Source of the DNA: Microbacterium luticocti DSM 19459 | Lineage (GTDB): Bacteria > Actinomycetota > Actinomycetes > Actinomycetales > Microbacteriaceae | DNA: 64,000 nucleotides | Direction: 5' to 3' | Assembly (NCBI RefSeq): GCF_000422405.1 | Contig: NZ_AULS01000002.1 | Span: 248,001 to 312,000 of the forward strand | In this document: positions 51,501 to 61,962 of the stretch, one piece after another | How positions within the stretch are numbered: position 1 is the stretch's first letter | Layout of the letters: the number at the start of each line of letters is the position of its first letter | Notes under the pieces: model-generated | Database searches by the model: none | Told to the model about the DNA's origin: nothing | What the model saw: only the letters and a program-made list of their open reading frames with translations | Position numbers and translations under genes: made by a program

Positions 51501-53499
51501 TGCTGCCCTGGCCGGTGCCGCTGCCGCGGTTGTTCTGCTCGACCCGCGAGCTGTATTCCTTGCCGGCGACGACGGCTTCGTTGTCGTAGATCGTGCCGAC
51601 AGCGTCCATCCCGCCGCTGGCCGTGCAGGTGGTGTACCCGATGACGTACTGGTACTCGCGGCTGAACCCGGTGGCGGTGTCGCCGCCCGGGGTGGGCAGT
51701 GTGGGCTGCGGGATGCTGACGGTGAGGGTGGCACCGTCCTGTGTGGCCGTCACGGTGCCGGTCAGGTCCTGGGTCTTCAGTCCCCCACCGCTGATCTGGT
51801 CGACCGCGCGGACGGTCAGGCCCAGGCGGGCGACCAGGTCGCCGCCCGTCCCCGCGCAGACGATCTGTGTGGGACTCAGCACGTCGGTCACGGTCAGCGC
51901 GCCGCCCAGGTCCGTGAGCCGCTCACCGGGCACGGTGATCGTCCAGCCGAGCGTGGTCTGCGGCAGGTGGTCGACGCCGTCCAGCCGCACCGTGCCGCCG
52001 TTCAGCTGCCCGGTCTTGTGGTCGGCGCGCCCGGGGGTGGTGGCGGTGCCGGTGACCTGGGTGCCGTCGATGCTCGCGGTGTTCCCGAACTTCTGGCCGC
52101 CGACAGGCAGCCCGTCGGTGGTCACACAGGTGCGGTACTGCACGAGGTAGACGTACGGCGAGGCCTGGAACGTGAACGACGAACCGGCCTTGGGCGCGAT
52201 GGTCGCGGTGAAGGTCGTGTCGGTCGATGCACCGGGGGTGACCTCGAGCTGGTCGGTGACGTTCTTCTGCCGCTGCCCGCTCGGGCCGTACCTCTCGACC
52301 ACCTGCAGGTTCTCGACGGTGCTGGCACAGAGTTCCTGGTCGCCGCCGAGGGCCTCGGTGAGGGTGACCGACGAGTGTCCGGCGACACGGTCGCCGTCGA
52401 CGGCGATCGTCCAGGCGATGGTGCCGTTGCGCTCGGCGCCGCCGAGCACGCTGCCGGACTTGCTCACGTTGGCGGTGAAGTAGTCCCGATCCTGGGTGAC
52501 GCCGATCACCCCGGAGCTCTCGCCCCAGACATCGACGGTCGCCTCGTTCGTGTACTCGGTGCCCTTCGGGTCGATCTGTCCGTCGGGCGTGCACGTGTTG
52601 TAGGTGATGCGGTAGGTCGTCTTCGCGTCCCACCCGCCGTCGGGGGCGCTCAGCTCGATGGTGAAGGCGTGGTCGCCGGTGGCGGTGAGATCGGCCAGCG
52701 AGGTGATGTCCTGGCCGGCGTCACCGTACACCGCTGTCAGCTTCAGCCCCGACGGCTCGCACAGCACGTGGTCGTCGCTGAGCGTGTCGGCGACGTGCAC
52801 GGTGTCGTGGCCGCGCAGCCGTCCGCCGGGCAGGTCGATCGTCCATCCCATCGACCACTGGTTCGCGTTCATGACGCCGGTCTTGGTCCAGTCGGTCGGC
52901 GGGGTGATGCCGTCGTCGATGCCTCCCCCGCCCGGCAGCGGTACGGCGACCTTCGCGCCGTTGAGCGAGAAGACCACATCCTTTTCTTCGGTGGCCCGGA
53001 CGGCGTTCACGTCGAACTCGAACGTCCCCTTGACCCACTCGGGGTAGTCCTTGACGGCGGCGGTCAGGGTGCAGGTCAGCAGGCCGTCGTCCTTGGCGGT
53101 CAGGCAGTTCGCCCAGGTGGTCACGACACCGTCGCTGTTCTCGCCGCGCAGCTCGAACGGCACGTTCGCGGTGAAGCCGAGCTCGGGTGGCAGGCCGATC
53201 GTGAACGTGTCACCGGCCTGCGGCTGTGCGTGCGAGGCATCCCAGGCACCGCTGATGGTGAGCGTGTCACCGACTTTCGCCTGGGCGTCGGCGGGGCTGA
53301 TCGTGATCTCGCCGACCGTGATCTTGTCGTTCGGCCCGGCCGCCTGCGCCATGGCCGGTACGGCGATCACCGAGGCGAGCACCACGCCGACGGTGCCCAG
53401 CACCGCGGCCAGCCTCGTGCCGACCCGGGCGCCGAACCGCCCGCCACGCACCCGCTGCGTGTGCTCGTCGACCGCACCGCTCCCGCTTGCCCGACTCAT
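48565..53499 (-). CDS. Large wall-anchored surface protein with Ig-like/DUF5979 repeats
   Basis: A 1644-aa secreted protein. A signal peptide lies at residues about 25-53 (RLAAVLGTVGVVLASVIAVP then AMAQA). An N-terminal adhesin-like region is followed by three divergent repeats of about 150 residues, each with a WTI..PG.RL pattern and a late YxxCT motif. Then come eight tandem DUF5979-like beta-sandwich repeats of about 115 residues, each starting like LRVVKAVDGPAADRVP and ending in VTNTA. The C-terminus has LAMTG, a hydrophobic helix and RRRRTA, a sortase signal of the LAxTG type. Probably a cell-surface adhesin or structural stalk. GGAG precedes the ATG at 53499. Confidence 0.87.
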   Translation of the reverse strand: MSRASGSGAVDEHTQRVRGGRFGARVGTRLAAVLGTVGVVLASVIAVPAMAQAAGPNDKITVGEITISPADAQAKVGDTLTISGAWDASHAQPQAGDTFTIGLPPELGFTANVPFELRGENSDGVVTTWANCLTAKDDGLLTCTLTAAVKDYPEWVKGTFEFDVNAVRATEEKDVVFSLNGAKVAVPLPGGGGIDDGITPPTDWTKTGVMNANQWSMGWTIDLPGGRLRGHDTVHVADTLSDDHVLCEPSGLKLTAVYGDAGQDITSLADLTATGDHAFTIELSAPDGGWDAKTTYRITYNTCTPDGQIDPKGTEYTNEATVDVWGESSGVIGVTQDRDYFTANVSKSGSVLGGAERNGTIAWTIAVDGDRVAGHSSVTLTEALGGDQELCASTVENLQVVERYGPSGQRQKNVTDQLEVTPGASTDTTFTATIAPKAGSSFTFQASPYVYLVQYRTCVTTDGLPVGGQKFGNTASIDGTQVTGTATTPGRADHKTGQLNGGTVRLDGVDHLPQTTLGWTITVPGERLTDLGGALTVTDVLSPTQIVCAGTGGDLVARLGLTVRAVDQISGGGLKTQDLTGTVTATQDGATLTVSIPQPTLPTPGGDTATGFSREYQYVIGYTTCTASGGMDAVGTIYDNEAVVAGKEYSSRVEQNNRGSGTGQGSTRGSVAVVKHLADTPGAALVPADTAFTVHAKEIDPTGAVQNEYDLTVPLDGDPVSGPNPRGTGWTIQLSEPTMPKVAGVVFGDPVFTASDGVVVGDGGTTATATITPATNIAVTLTNTAQLGSLRVVKAVDGPAADRVPDGTRFPVTAHIDTSGLSGVPAPQDRSFTITAGVPVVLDDLPVGAVVTLTEGTAPSVDGVTWGGVAITGDGVADAGDGSATVTVTGAQTDVALTTVTNTAQWTPATFSLHKAVTGPGADLVPGDTRFTVHVAEVDPDGATKAEYDLTVGVGDNEPVTARVASGPGWTVRLSEPTFPEVAGTTFGAPVFTAGDDVTVDEDGTVATAALVPGANTAVSLTNTALLGAITVTKKVDGPAADRVDPQRPYQVTATVDVSGIDGDVPAQPDRTFTVTTGQPHTLEDLPIGATVTFAETLPIDDDVLTWAPATFSPESVTVTADAARTPAAVSVTNHVTRTVGTFALSKTVAGAEASNPAVPDEVTVTATWNQEGAEGHTTLTLPTDGTPVPLGEQLLIGTKVTLTEAAPADGAGIAWGAPVWSGPGVTVDGTSAVVTVGRDAAATVTVENHAATSTAGISVLKGIAGAAADEVDPATTFPVTAAWTDADGAHHTRELQVSATEPTPLGVALPHGTVVTLTEHDRPQIDTVRWGSTVFAGADVTDAGDGSATVVVADRQDATTLVTLTNEADWAPGSLSVAKTVTGVAADHAGVPGTVTVTAAWTDADGAARSAELTVPTDGTAVPLGRDLPYGTEVTLSEAMPADAADFTWNTPAWAGERVTADTDGSARVVIGAADVAAVTVTNTVTAVRGTLTLDKVLAGAGASAVPKDTAFPVTLTWTDLQGAAQQRAITVTAGSPTVVDDLPVATPIQVTEGTVTLPKNVGWTGVGFTAGDGVTVTASDRDAVVTIGQAGHGTLVVTNTFTKDPGLAMTGMDGMLTIGIGLAAVVLVAGGVLLLLRRRRTA

Positions 53500-53885
53500 C
53501 GCGCTCCATTCCGTCCGCTGCCGTGTGTTCGTTGCTGAGTGCCCGTCGCGCCTGTGCGCTGCCGGCATCCGTGCATGATGGTCGCGCCGGACCCGGGGCG
53601 CTCTCCCCGCGCGCAGGCCGACGACACCGTGCCCCGACCCTCCCCCGGCCGGCGCACTCCAGACGATCCCACCAGGGTGTGGCCGGGTCCGCCCGGTCGA
53701 TCCCGAGAAATCACCCGGGTCACTCACCCCCGGTCGGTCTTTTCTCACGGCCGGTTTCAGGCGCGATGCGGATAGTCTCGAAGCGGGATGACGCCGGGAC
53801 CTCGCGGGGGACGGCCGTGGCGCCCGTCACCGCATCCGCCCCGCATCCGCCCCGCCGTCGGTGCACCCGTTCGGGAGGTGAGGGC
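53500..53885. other. 386-base divergent intergenic region
   Basis: Between the surface-protein start and the LuxR start. It should carry both promoters. I see no gene, no strong hairpin and no clear palindrome; open frames here are GC-driven extensions of the flanking genes. Confidence 0.6.
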
Positions 53886-55412
53886 GTGCAGAAGACCGGG
53901 TCGGATGAGGCTCCCGACGAGATCGACCCGGTCGTCCTGGTGCGCCGCGCCGCCGCCGAGCGTGACGTCCATCAGGTCGCGGCCCTTCTTACCCGCTGCC
54001 CCATCGAGCTGTGGTTTCGGATGCCGCCGTCCGAACTGCAGTTGATCATCGACACCACCCCGCCACGGCTGCTGCGCCCGGCCGGCGTGGGCACGCTGCT
54101 GATGCGGGCGTCGGTCTCGGGCGTGCCGCGGCGGCGGGCGACCTCAGGCCGCCGGCCTGCCGACGGCGCCGACGAACGCACGCGCACGGCCTGGCAGGTG
54201 CTGCACGCCGTGCAGCTGCGCCTTGCCGGCGACCCGGTGCAGGCCACCGAGATCCTCTGCGAGCTGCCGCTGGTGCGCGACCCGGTCACGGCCGTCATCG
54301 ATCCCGGCCGCGGCGAGCGGGCGAGCGTGGTCCTGCAGGCGGCGCTGTCGGCGATGCTGGCCGGCCGTGAACGGCGGGCGCGGGTGCTGTTCGAGAAGGC
54401 GCTCGTGTTCCCGGTGCCGCCCACGCTGGCGTTCTTCCGCCGCGAAGCACATCTGCGGATCGCGATCATCGAAGCGCTCGACGGCGACCCCGACCGCGCG
54501 CGACGGCATCTGCACCTGGCACGTCAGGTGCCGCGCACCGACAGCTGGGCCGAGGCGGCGCTGGACACCGATGAGGCGCTGGCCGAGATCGCGACCCGTG
54601 CCGACGAGCATCCCGAGGCCGCGTTCGCCGACCTGCTGCAGATCCCGATCGCGCACATGCACGAACTGTGGCCGTATCACGCGCTGGCGACGTACTACCT
54701 CGGCATGCGCACGGGGCGCCTGCCCGAGTTGCGCGAGCGTCTGGCGCAGCTCCGCGCCATCCGGCTTGCCGGAACCGAGGGCACCGGCCTGATGGGGAGC
54801 GTGCTCGCGCAGGGTCTGGTCGTGCACGGCATCCTGGCCGGCGTCGGCGGCGAGGTCGCCGCCGAGCTCGAGCAGGCCGACGACACGGTGTGGCAGACCG
54901 CGGTGATCGCCGCCGGGATCGCCCTGGTGCGCGGGGCGCCGCCGCAGGCCATGCGGCTGCTGCACGGCGCCTCCGAACAGACGCGCGGGCTGACGCGGGC
55001 CGACACCTTCCGCCGCATGGTGCTGGCGGTGGCCCATGCGGTCTCCGACGAGCACGACGACGCCGAGTCGGTGCTCGCCGACATCGCGCCGCACCTCGAC
55101 CCGCTCACGCTCGCGATGCTCGGCCGATTCGCTCCCACCTTCGCCGCGCGCGCCGCACAGCGGGTGCCCGGGTGGCCGACGGATGCCACCGTGCCGGCCG
55201 ACCAGGCGACGCTGCGCCAGCGTGCCCTGACCGCGCGTGAACTCGAGCTGCTCACGCTGCTGGCGCGTGGCCTGTCACGCACCGAGATCGCCCAGGAGCT
55301 GTTCATCACGGTCAACACCGTGAAGACGCACCAGCGGTCGCTGTACCGCAAGCTCGGTGCGACCACCCGCACCGACGCCCTGCGCGAGGGCCGGCGGCGC
55401 GGGCTGGTCTGA
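53886..55412 (+). CDS. LuxR-family transcriptional regulator (no P-loop)
   Basis: A 508-aa protein whose last 65 residues form a LuxR/GerE helix-turn-helix: LTARELELLTLLARGLSRTE, QELFITVNTVKTHQRSLYRK, LGATTRTDAL. The long N-terminal part is alpha-helical and rich in Ala, Arg and Leu, resembling the TPR-like half of MalT/LAL regulators, but the P-loop ATPase module is absent. The GTG at 53886 follows GGGAGGTGAGG; longer starts upstream add Pro/Arg-rich unconserved residues. Divergent from the surface-protein gene, so it may regulate it. Input signal unknown. Confidence 0.83.
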   Translation: MQKTGSDEAPDEIDPVVLVRRAAAERDVHQVAALLTRCPIELWFRMPPSELQLIIDTTPPRLLRPAGVGTLLMRASVSGVPRRRATSGRRPADGADERTRTAWQVLHAVQLRLAGDPVQATEILCELPLVRDPVTAVIDPGRGERASVVLQAALSAMLAGRERRARVLFEKALVFPVPPTLAFFRREAHLRIAIIEALDGDPDRARRHLHLARQVPRTDSWAEAALDTDEALAEIATRADEHPEAAFADLLQIPIAHMHELWPYHALATYYLGMRTGRLPELRERLAQLRAIRLAGTEGTGLMGSVLAQGLVVHGILAGVGGEVAAELEQADDTVWQTAVIAAGIALVRGAPPQAMRLLHGASEQTRGLTRADTFRRMVLAVAHAVSDEHDDAESVLADIAPHLDPLTLAMLGRFAPTFAARAAQRVPGWPTDATVPADQATLRQRALTARELELLTLLARGLSRTEIAQELFITVNTVKTHQRSLYRKLGATTRTDALREGRRRGLV

Positions 55413-55417
55413 CCGGT

Positions 55418-57447
55418 TCAGGCCGGGGCGTCACCGCCCACGAGGGCATCGTCGGCGTCGGGGTCGGTCGCGGCCTGCTCGAACTGCGCCCGGTAGAGGC
55501 GCCAGTATGCGCCGCGGGCGGAGATCAGCTCGTCGTGCGTGCCCTTCTCGACGATGTCGCCGTGCTCCATCACCAGGATGAGGTCGGCGTCGCGGATCGT
55601 CGAGAGCCGGTGCGCGATCACGAACGAGGTGCGCCCCTGCCGCAGCGCCGCCATGGCGTGCTGCAGCAGCAGCTCGGTGCGGGTGTCGACCGAACTGGTG
55701 GCCTCGTCGAGGATCAACACCGACGGATCGGCGACGAACGCCCGGGCGATCGTGATCAGCTGCTTCTCGCCCGCCGACACGTTCGAGGCGTCCTCGTCGA
55801 GCACGGTGTCGTACCCGTCGGGCAGCGAGTGCACGAACCGGTCCACCCGGGTGGCGGTCGCCGCCTGGACGATCTCGTCGTCGGTGGCGGACTGCCGGCC
55901 GTAGCGGATGTTCTCGCGGATCGTGCCGGCGAACAGCCACGGATCCTGCAGCACCATGCCGGTGCGGCTGCGCACGTCGTCGCGGGTCAGTTCGGCGACG
56001 TCCTGGCCGTCGAGCAGGATCCGCCCGCCGTCCAGTTCGTAGAACCGCATCAACAGGTTCACCAGCGTCGTCTTGCCGGCACCGGTCGGGCCGACGATCG
56101 CGACGGTCTGACCCGGCTCGACCCGGAACGACAGGTCGTGGATGAGGGGCTGATCGGGATCGTACGAGAACCTGACGTGCTCGAACTCGATGACGCCGCG
56201 CCCGGGCTGCAGTGCGGGCGCGTCGTCGGCGTCGGGCTCCTGCTCGTCCTGGTCGAGCAGGTCGAACACGCGCTCAGCCGACGCGGTGCCGGACTGGACC
56301 ACCGCGGCCATGCCGCCCAGTTCGCTCAGCGGCTGGGTGAACTGCTGCGAGTACTGGATGAACGCCTGCACGTCACCCAGGCGCAGGTTGCCCGACGCGA
56401 CCATGAGCCCGCCGAGCACGGCGATGCCGACGTAGGTCAGGCTGCCGATGAACATCATGCCGGGCATGATGATGCCCGACAGGAACTGCGCGGTGAAGGA
56501 CGCCTGGAACAGCTCTTCGTTCTCGTCGGCGAACTTCTGCCGCGAGTCCTGCTCACGGCCGAACACCTGCACCAGCGCGTGCCCCGAGAACGACTCCTCG
56601 ACGCGGGCGTTCAGCCGCCCCACCTTGCGCCACTGCGTGGCGAACGCCTTCTGCGAGCGCGGTCCGATGACGCCGAAGATCACCGCCATCAGCGGCAGCG
56701 ACACCAGCGCGACCAGGGCCAGCTGCCACGAGATCGAGAACATCATCACGAGCACGCCGACCACGGTCAGCACGCTGGTGAGCGCCCCCGACAGCGACTG
56801 CTGCATGGTCTGGGTGATGTTGTCGATGTCGTTGGTGACCCGCGAGATCAGCTCGCCGCGCTGCACCTTGTCGAAGTACGACAGCGGCAACCGGTTGAGC
56901 TTGGCCTCGACGTCCTCACGCAGCCGCCACATGGTGCGCACCATGATGACGTTGATGACGTATCCCTGCACCCAGCTGAGCAGGGCGGATGCCACGTAGA
57001 TGGCCAGCACCCAGACGATGACCTGCCGCAGCCGGTCGAAGTCGATGCCGGCGCCGACGCGGAACTCGCTCATCGCGGCGACCATGTCGGCGATGTCGGT
57101 CTGCCCGGACTGCCGCAGCATCTGCACGACCTGGGCCTGCGAGGTGCCGTCGGGGATGTGCGCGGCCTTCAACATCAGCGAGGTGAAGCCTTCGAAGATG
57201 ATGTTCGTGGCCTCGCCGAGCACCTTGGGGGCGATCACCGCCAGCACCACCCCGATCGCCCCGGCGATCGAGACCAGGGTGAACCCGACCCAGTGGGGCT
57301 TCAGCAACCCGATCATGCGGGCGAAGCTGGTGCCGAAATTCGCGGCCTTGCCGGGGGCGACGCTGTCCCAGTCGCCCGACGAGAGCCGCGCCTGTTCGGC
57401 GAGCTCGAGTTCGAGGCGTTCCTCTTCGGTCTGCATGTCGGGGGCGC

Positions 57448-57451
<4 letters not shown>
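55418..57451 (-). CDS. ABC exporter subunit B (membrane domain plus ATPase)
   Basis: A 677-aa ABC half-transporter. A long cytoplasmic N-terminus of about 45 residues is followed by six membrane helices (residues about 55-385, with a periplasmic-side insertion near 95-140), then an ATPase: Walker A GPTGAGKTT, signature VSAGEKQLITIARAF, Walker B VLILDEATSSVD and the H-loop IAHRLSTI. It resembles heterodimeric multidrug exporters (TM287/288, LmrCD-like). The ATG at 57451 overlaps the stop of the partner gene. Likely exports drugs, lipids or peptides as a heterodimer with it. Confidence 0.9.
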
Positions 57452-59175
<1,724 letters not shown>

Positions 59176-59244
59176 GGCGGACTCCAAGAGGGGATCGCGC
59201 GAATGCGCGGACGTCCTAGAGTGCCACGACCCGGCGACATTCTG

Positions 59245-59727
59245 CTACCCGATCCGCGGACCGATCCCGAGCAGCCTCTCGAGGGCGGCCAGCGCGGGAC
59301 GCTGCCCTTTCACCAGCAGCCGGGCCGCGGCATCCAGCCCCACCCATTCGGCACGGTCCACCTCGGGAAAGGTCGCGATGCGGCCCGAGCGCGGCGGCCA
59401 TTCCATCTCGAACGTGCCGAAGCAGAATCCGGATGCCTCGAACCCGGCGCCGTCCACGGCGAACACCGTCACCCGCTTGCCCGACGAGTACGCCCAGGTG
59501 CCCAGTTCCACCGGCTCGGCCGCGGGCGGATCGATGCCGAGCTCCTCCCGGAACTCCCGGGCCGCGGCATCCCGCGCCGTCTCGATGTCGGGGTCGAACT
59601 CGCCCTTCGGGATCGACCACGCGCCCTCGTCCTTGCGCGCCCAGAACGGGCCGCCCATGTGCGCGATCAGCACCTCGACGGCCGAGCCGTGGCGGCGGTA
59701 CAGCAGCAGCCCGGCGCTGTGGACCAT
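59245..59727 (-). CDS. Nudix hydrolase
   Basis: A 160-aa Nudix protein. The Nudix box reads GEFDPDIETARDAAAREFRE then ELGI at residues about 42-65 and keeps the REFxEE metal-binding glutamates, although the first Gly-x5-Glu part is GEFDPDIE. It opens with SAGLLLYRRHG, resembling predicted NTP pyrophosphohydrolases of the DUF-like YfcD/AP4A group. It hydrolyses nucleoside diphosphate-linked molecules; the substrate is not clear. The longer frame extends antisense to nothing useful and overlaps rlmN, so the ATG at 59727 is used. Confidence 0.85.
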   Translation of the reverse strand: MVHSAGLLLYRRHGSAVEVLIAHMGGPFWARKDEGAWSIPKGEFDPDIETARDAAAREFREELGIDPPAAEPVELGTWAYSSGKRVTVFAVDGAGFEASGFCFGTFEMEWPPRSGRIATFPEVDRAEWVGLDAAARLLVKGQRPALAALERLLGIGPRIG

Positions 59728-59747
59728 GCTCACCCGTCCCCGCCCGG

Positions 59748-60980
59748 TCAGGCCTCGACGGGGGTGGCGGCCGCGGCCTGTTGGTCGGACTCGGTGGCCA
59801 CGAGCTGCCCGCACGCGCCGTCGATGTCCTTGCCGCGGGTGTCGCGGATGGTGGTGGGGATGCCGTGGGCTTCGAGCCGTCGCACGAACTCCTCCTGCAC
59901 CGGCTTCTCGGACGCGGTCCACACCGAGCCGGGGGTCGGGTTCAGCGGGATGGGGTTGACGTGCACCCAGCCGCGGCCGCGGGCGTTGAGCTTGTCGGCG
60001 AGCAGGTCGGCGCGCCAGCCGTGGTCATTCATGTCCTTGATGAGCGCGTACTCGATCGAGACGCGGCGTCCGGTCTTCTCGAAGTATTCGCGGGCGGCAT
60101 CCAGCGCCTCGTCGACCTTCCACCGCGAGTTGACCGGGATCATCTCGTCGCGCAGTTCGTCGTCGGGGGCGTGCAGCGACAGCGCGAACGTGACCGGGAT
60201 GCCCTCGTCCGACAGCTTGCGGATCGCGGGCACCAATCCCACCGTGGAGACCGTGATGCCGCGCGCGCTCATGCCCATGCCGTGCTTCTTGTCGGTCATC
60301 ACGCGCACCGCCTGCATGACACGGGCGTAGTTGGCCAGCGGTTCACCCATGCCCATGAACACGATGTTCGAGACCCGTTCGCCGGCGTGGCCGACCTTGC
60401 GGGGGTCGCCCAGCTGCCCGTCGGCGATGACCCGGTTGGCGCGCACCACCTGCGCGACGATCTCGGCCGCCGACATGTTGCGGGTCAGGCCCGCCTGCCC
60501 GGTGGCGCAGAACGGGCAGTTCATGCCGCAGCCGGCCTGGCTCGACACGCACAGCGTGATCCGGCCGGGGTAGCGCATGAGCACCGACTCGACCAGTGCC
60601 CCGTCGTGCAGTTTCCAGAGGAACTTGACGGTGTCACCGCGGTCGGTCTCAAGTCGCCGCACCTCGGTCAACAGCGGCGGCAGCAGGGTGTGCACGAGCT
60701 CGTCGCGTCCGGCGGCGGGCAGGTCGGTCATCTCGGCCGGGTCGTGCGTGCAGTGCACGAAGAAGTGCTTCTCGAGCTGGGCCGCCCGGAAGGCCGGCAG
60801 CCCGAGTTCGGTGACCTTCTCGACCCGCTGCTCGGGGGTCAGGTCGGCCAGGTGCGCCGGCGGCTTGCCCCGCCGGGGGCTGGCGAACTGCAGCAGCGGG
60901 CGGCCCGCGGCATCCTTGCGCTGCGTCCACCCCTCGGTGCGCGGCCGCACCTGCGGCGCGCGCGTGGTCTCGGAGGTCAT
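59748..60980 (-). CDS. rlmN: Dual-specificity 23S rRNA/tRNA adenine C2-methyltransferase RlmN
   Basis: A 410-aa radical-SAM methyltransferase. The cluster-binding motif CGMNCPFC lies at residues 151-158, [12 protein letters not shown] is the SAM-binding GGE-like region, and the C-terminal Cys in GACGQL is the methyl-carrying residue. The N-terminal accessory domain contains [14 protein letters not shown]. It methylates A2503 of 23S rRNA and A37 of some tRNAs. The ATG at 60980 has GAGGGG directly upstream, and TACCCT six bases before that start could allow leaderless expression. Confidence 0.93.
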   Translation of the reverse strand: MTSETTRAPQVRPRTEGWTQRKDAAGRPLLQFASPRRGKPPAHLADLTPEQRVEKVTELGLPAFRAAQLEKHFFVHCTHDPAEMTDLPAAGRDELVHTLLPPLLTEVRRLETDRGDTVKFLWKLHDGALVESVLMRYPGRITLCVSSQAGCGMNCPFCATGQAGLTRNMSAAEIVAQVVRANRVIADGQLGDPRKVGHAGERVSNIVFMGMGEPLANYARVMQAVRVMTDKKHGMGMSARGITVSTVGLVPAIRKLSDEGIPVTFALSLHAPDDELRDEMIPVNSRWKVDEALDAAREYFEKTGRRVSIEYALIKDMNDHGWRADLLADKLNARGRGWVHVNPIPLNPTPGSVWTASEKPVQEEFVRRLEAHGIPTTIRDTRGKDIDGACGQLVATESDQQAAAATPVEA

Positions 60981-61027
60981 CCCCTCAGGGTAGGCCAGCC
61001 GCCTGCGCAGACGCCGAGTCGCGCGCG

Positions 61028-61083
61028 CCCAATCGAGCAAGCCCAATCGAGGAAGCCCAATCGAGAAGGCTCAGTCGAGGAAG
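61028..61083. repeat. Four 14-bp tandem repeats at the end of the SDR gene
   Basis: CCCAATCGAGCAAG (61028-61041), CCCAATCGAGGAAG (61042-61055), CCCAATCGAGAAGG (61056-61069) and CTCAGTCGAGGAAG (61070-61083). The last unit holds the final codons and stop of the HSDL2-like gene, so the others look like duplications of its 3' end into the gap before rlmN. Confidence 0.88.
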
Positions 61084-61910
61084 ATGTCGGGGAACAACTC
61101 GGCGTCGGGCGTGCCCGGCACCGCGGCGTACCCCGAGAGGTCGGTCACCCCGGCCTCGGCGAGCACGTCCTCGACGATCAGCGTCTGGCCCGTGCGTTCG
61201 CGGGCGGGCTTCGTGATCACCTCATAGGCGGCGTCGGCGTAGATCTCGGGAGTGCGGCTGACCTTCATCATCCGGTCGCCGCCGAGCGCGAACTGCACGG
61301 CCGCGGTCGCGATCGTGGTGCGCGGCCACAGCGTGTTGGCGGCGATGCCGTCGGATGCGAACTCGGCGGCCAGACCGAGGGTCGCCATGGTCATGCCGTA
61401 CTTCGCGAGCGTGTACCCGGTGTGCGCGCCGAGCCAGCGCGGCGTGATGTTCAGCGGCGGCGACAGCGACAGGATGTGCGGGTTCTCGGCGTCGCGCAGC
61501 ACCGGGATCGCCGCACGCGAGAGCATGAACGTGCCGCGCACGTTCACGTCCTGCATGAGGTCGTACTTCTTGGCGCTCAGCTCGAGCGAGCCCGACAGGT
61601 CGATCACGCTCGCGTTGTTGATGACGATGTCGATGCCGCCGAACTCGCCGCGCGTGGTCAGCACCGCCTCGGCGATGTCGTCGTCGCTGCGCACGTCTCC
61701 GACGATCGGCAGGGCCCGGCCTCCGGCATCCCGGATCGCCTGCGCCGCGGTGTGCACGGTGCCCTCGAGCTTCGGATGCGGGGTGTCGGTCTTGGCGAGC
61801 AGCGCGATGTTGGCGCCGTCGCGGGCGGCGCGCAGCGCGATGGCCAGCCCGATGCCGCGGCTGCCGCCCGAGAGCAGGATCGTCTTGCCGGCCAGGGGCG
61901 TGTCGGTCAT
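61071..61910 (-). CDS. HSDL2-like SDR (hydroxysteroid-dehydrogenase-like 2 family)
   Basis: A 279-aa SDR of the HSDL2/SDR13C family: SGGSRGIGLAIA near residue 14, NNASVIDLSG, SLSPPLNITPRW (the family's serine region) and YTLAK. The C-terminus LSGYAAVPGTPDAELFPDIF is typical. Despite the name, HSDL2 proteins are mostly linked to fatty-acid metabolism and have no proven steroid activity. It is followed by rlmN, and four 14-base repeats start at its stop. Confidence 0.88.
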   Translation of the reverse strand: MTDTPLAGKTILLSGGSRGIGLAIALRAARDGANIALLAKTDTPHPKLEGTVHTAAQAIRDAGGRALPIVGDVRSDDDIAEAVLTTRGEFGGIDIVINNASVIDLSGSLELSAKKYDLMQDVNVRGTFMLSRAAIPVLRDAENPHILSLSPPLNITPRWLGAHTGYTLAKYGMTMATLGLAAEFASDGIAANTLWPRTTIATAAVQFALGGDRMMKVSRTPEIYADAAYEVITKPARERTGQTLIVEDVLAEAGVTDLSGYAAVPGTPDAELFPDIFLD

Positions 61911-61962
61911 GTCGTCTCCGAGGTGGGATTCCGGGGGGGGATTCCGGGGGTGGATGCGGCGC

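Noticed and set aside
48718..53538. 1606-aa open frame antisense to the surface protein
   Set aside because: It is the codon-position shadow of a very high-GC repetitive gene; composition is dominated by G, R, H, D and A with no domain, and the minus strand has signal peptide, repeats and sortase signal.
61028..61083. 14-base tandem units as a CRISPR or attachment site
   Set aside because: Units are directly adjacent with no spacers, too short for CRISPR, and no integrase or cas gene is near.
61071..61910. Counting the HSDL2-like SDR as part of the steroid regulon
   Set aside because: No KstR2-like site is near, the gene is 30 kb from the island, and HSDL2 proteins lack proven steroid activity.
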